Of a stretch of 35,422 nucleotides of DNA, positions 34,062 through 35,422 are shown piece by piece (the first letter of the stretch is position 1; every line of letters begins with the position of its first letter). Source of the DNA: CAYUCY01 sp964443525 (lineage in GTDB: Bacteria; Pseudomonadota; Alphaproteobacteria; Caedimonadales; Caedimonadaceae); NCBI GenBank assembly GCA_964443525.1, contig CAYUCY010000009.1, positions 1 to 35,422 on the forward strand, given 5' to 3'. The position numbers and the translations under genes were made by a program. Below the pieces are notes generated by a model. That model saw only the letters and a program-made list of their open reading frames with translations. It made no database searches and was not told the origin of the DNA.

Positions 34062-35117
34062 TTATTTTAACAGAATATTAATATATTTTTTATATTTATT
34101 CGAATTAAAATCTAAAATAGCGGTTCCAATCATACTGTTAGACAGAAGCTTTTTTCCGCTTGTAGATTCTAAATTTATCTTCTTTTCTTCAAACATTTTG
34201 AAGGCTTCATTTAGCGGATAATATAAAGATTTTTCCTCATTTTGATCTTCATGTATCTTACTTAAGATTTCCAGCCCGTAATAAATTAAAACAACGATTT
34301 TCATAAGCTGGAATCTAGCTTCTTCTCGTCGAGTTGGAGGACGACCAAAGTAGGATTTAAGAAATATCTTAGTAGTTGTCTCATCAAAAAGATAAAAAAT
34401 TCCTATCGTAGCTAGATCAAAATAGGGGTCTCCTTGAGACGCATCTTCATAATCTATCACGTATAGCTTTCCGTTTGAGAGAATAATGTTGTTGGGATTT
34501 AAATCGTTATGAGTTGGTCTGATGTCAGGATGAGTCTTTAAAATTTCTAAGATGTTTATGAAGAGATGTTCAACTTTTTTTCTTTCGAACAAGCTGTATT
34601 TTTCCCAACCTATATCTTTGATTTTTCTTTTTATTTTGTCCAATATAGAAGTTTTTTGTTTAAATTTCGGTCCTGCATGAATTGACCTGAGAAGTGTCCC
34701 CAAAGAACAATAAAAAGAGGGGGTTTTTCTGATTTCATCTGTTATGGGGTGGCTTTCGAGAAAATCCATAGCGATGATTCCTTCGAGAGCGTCCGAATAA
34801 TATATTTTTGGGCCATATCCATACTGGCTAGCTTTGTTCTGGGCGTCAATTTCACGTTGACGATCCTGAAGAGAATGATGATCTATAAAACGAATAGCAA
34901 GAGATCGCTTGTTTATAGAAACTTTATATAAGCTAGAACCTGACAGCCCTCCTTTGAGAGGAGACACTTTTACCTCAGAATCGCTCATTAGGATTTTTTG
35001 AGCTAGGTGCACGGCTTTCAACCGCTTCTCATCACGGCAGCTATAATCGTCACATTTATAAGAACAGCCTGCGAGGAGGGCAAAGATCACAAGCAATGAG
35101 TATTTTAAACGGGTCAT
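34062..35117 (-). CDS. Lipoprotein-type phosphotransferase of the APH/choline-kinase fold
   Basis: A 351-residue protein with a lipoprotein signal (MTRLKYSLLVIFALLAGC; lipobox LLAGC, Cys18, Ser at +2) followed by an APH/LicA-like kinase domain. Visible are the nucleotide loop GGLSGSSLYKV (about 56-66), the ATP-lysine region LAIRFI without a clear Lys, the Brenner motif HNDLNPNN with His203, Asp205 and Asn210, and the metal-binding IDYED (Asp222). Such kinases phosphorylate choline, ethanolamine or aminoglycosides in the cytoplasm, where ATP is; an exported one is unusual. GGAAAGAGA precedes the ATG. The coding sequence is clearly more A+T-rich than the central genes, which suggests transfer or effector-like evolution. 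Substrate unknown. Confidence 0.8.
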   Translation of the reverse strand: MTRLKYSLLVIFALLAGCSYKCDDYSCRDEKRLKAVHLAQKILMSDSEVKVSPLKGGLSGSSLYKVSINKRSLAIRFIDHHSLQDRQREIDAQNKASQYGYGPKIYYSDALEGIIAMDFLESHPITDEIRKTPSFYCSLGTLLRSIHAGPKFKQKTSILDKIKRKIKDIGWEKYSLFERKKVEHLFINILEILKTHPDIRPTHNDLNPNNIILSNGKLYVIDYEDASQGDPYFDLATIGIFYLFDETTTKIFLKSYFGRPPTRREEARFQLMKIVVLIYYGLEILSKIHEDQNEEKSLYYPLNEAFKMFEEKKINLESTSGKKLLSNSMIGTAILDFNSNKYKKYINILLK

Positions 35118-35354
35118 TCTCTTTCCTTTTTCTGAATTTGAGAGGCTTTTGGGGGAAACTTTCTAACTGATCTGTTGGCGTAATATAAGATAAATGATGT
35201 CATTTGACATCCCCAAGGTAGGTAACATAAGGTTTTGGACGTTGCTTCTGTCGATGGCATGTGAATCAAATTCATAACAAGAGGTAAGGGATTTGAAGCT
35301 TTAACTCTCGAGGTGTGATAGTTATTTGTTCTAGAATCCATGTTTAATTGTCTC
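35118..35354. other. Intergenic stretch with no supported gene
   Basis: This gap upstream of the kinase gene holds only a weak 75-codon frame on the minus strand without ribosome binding site or family resemblance. I see no repeat or structured RNA in it. Confidence 0.5.
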
Positions 35355-35383
35355 TTGATCTTGGAAAAAGTTACGTGTATAGA
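35355..35383 (+). promoter_or_regulatory. Promoter of the tRNA at the right edge
   Basis: TTGATC (35355-35360), a 17-base spacer and TATAGA (35378-35383) make a strong sigma70-type promoter, about 18 bases before the tRNA. It resembles the tRNA-Pro promoter in spacing and -10 box. Confidence 0.65.
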
Positions 35384-35401
35384 CCTAAAGCAGACCTTAT
35401 G

Positions 35402-35422
35402 GGGCGGTTAGCTCAGCGGGAG
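35402..35422 (+). tRNA. 5' part of a tRNA, cut by the window edge (possibly tRNA-Val)
   Basis: GGGCGGT (acceptor strand), TA at positions 8-9 and GCTCAGCGGGAG (D arm) are the first 21 bases of a bacterial tRNA. The anticodon is outside the window. The start resembles alphaproteobacterial valine tRNAs, but identity is not proved. Confidence 0.8.

Noticed and set aside
34067..34081. A second TTAA-N7-TTAA match
   Set aside because: It overlaps the 3' end of the kinase gene, away from any promoter, in very A/T-rich DNA; about one chance match is expected in the window.
35114..35341. A 75-codon minus-strand frame directly upstream of the lipoprotein kinase, overlapping its start as ATGA
   Set aside because: No ribosome binding site, no signal or domain pattern, composition like non-coding A/T-rich DNA; the kinase has its own good binding site.

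Overview
The window reads as a fragment of an alphaproteobacterial chromosome of moderate GC content. The evidence is the form of the genes: a nuoABCDEFGHI respiratory operon with the alphaproteobacterial type of NuoE tail, an ssb-gyrA pair, an sfsA-map pair, a LuxI-type synthase gene, and a candidate CtrA box (TTAA-N7-TTAA). Several features would suit a host-associated relative (exported papain-like protease, exported lipoprotein kinase, decayed quorum-sensing gene), but I cannot name a genus or order from the sequence alone.

Layout. 1-380: small membrane protein next to an exact 55-base direct repeat at the very edge. 437-1380: promoter, SRPBCC protein and MarR regulator in one short operon. 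1320-1979 (minus): an acyl-homoserine-lactone synthase gene (luxI family) interrupted by one in-frame TAA. 2123-5001 (minus): class II aldolase, gpmI, FliL-like small protein, then a terminator. 5058-10089 (plus): candidate CtrA box and a four-gene signalling cassette, namely FIST sensor, soluble PAS histidine kinase, REC-HDOD regulator and REC-degenerate HD-GYP regulator. 10210-18453: nuoA to nuoI, with nuoJ-N absent. 18523-22344: tRNA-Pro(GGG), uvrA, a methyltransferase, tRNA-Ala(GGC). 22469-25744: map and sfsA on minus, a CinA-like protein and a tandem universal stress protein on plus. 25767-28019: XRE repressor-like regulator, a palindrome-rich divergent control region, and two poorly known genes, the first of which looks frameshifted. 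28102-29070: outer-membrane beta-barrel protein with terminator. 29159-32771 (minus): ssb, gyrA, NTF2-like protein. 32903-35117: papain-like exported peptidase and, convergent to it, a lipoprotein-type APH/choline-kinase-fold protein. 35355-35422: a strong promoter and the first 21 bases of a tRNA.

How it works together. The nuo genes encode the peripheral arm of complex I plus NuoA and NuoH; the remaining antiporter-like membrane subunits must lie elsewhere. The FIST cassette looks like a cytoplasmic ligand-sensing phosphorelay whose outputs are an HDOD scaffold and an HD-GYP pseudo-enzyme. The main unusual points are the interrupted luxI, this signalling cassette, the XRE-controlled unknown operon, and the exported kinase and protease pair at the right end. 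No insertion sequence, CRISPR array or rRNA gene was seen.
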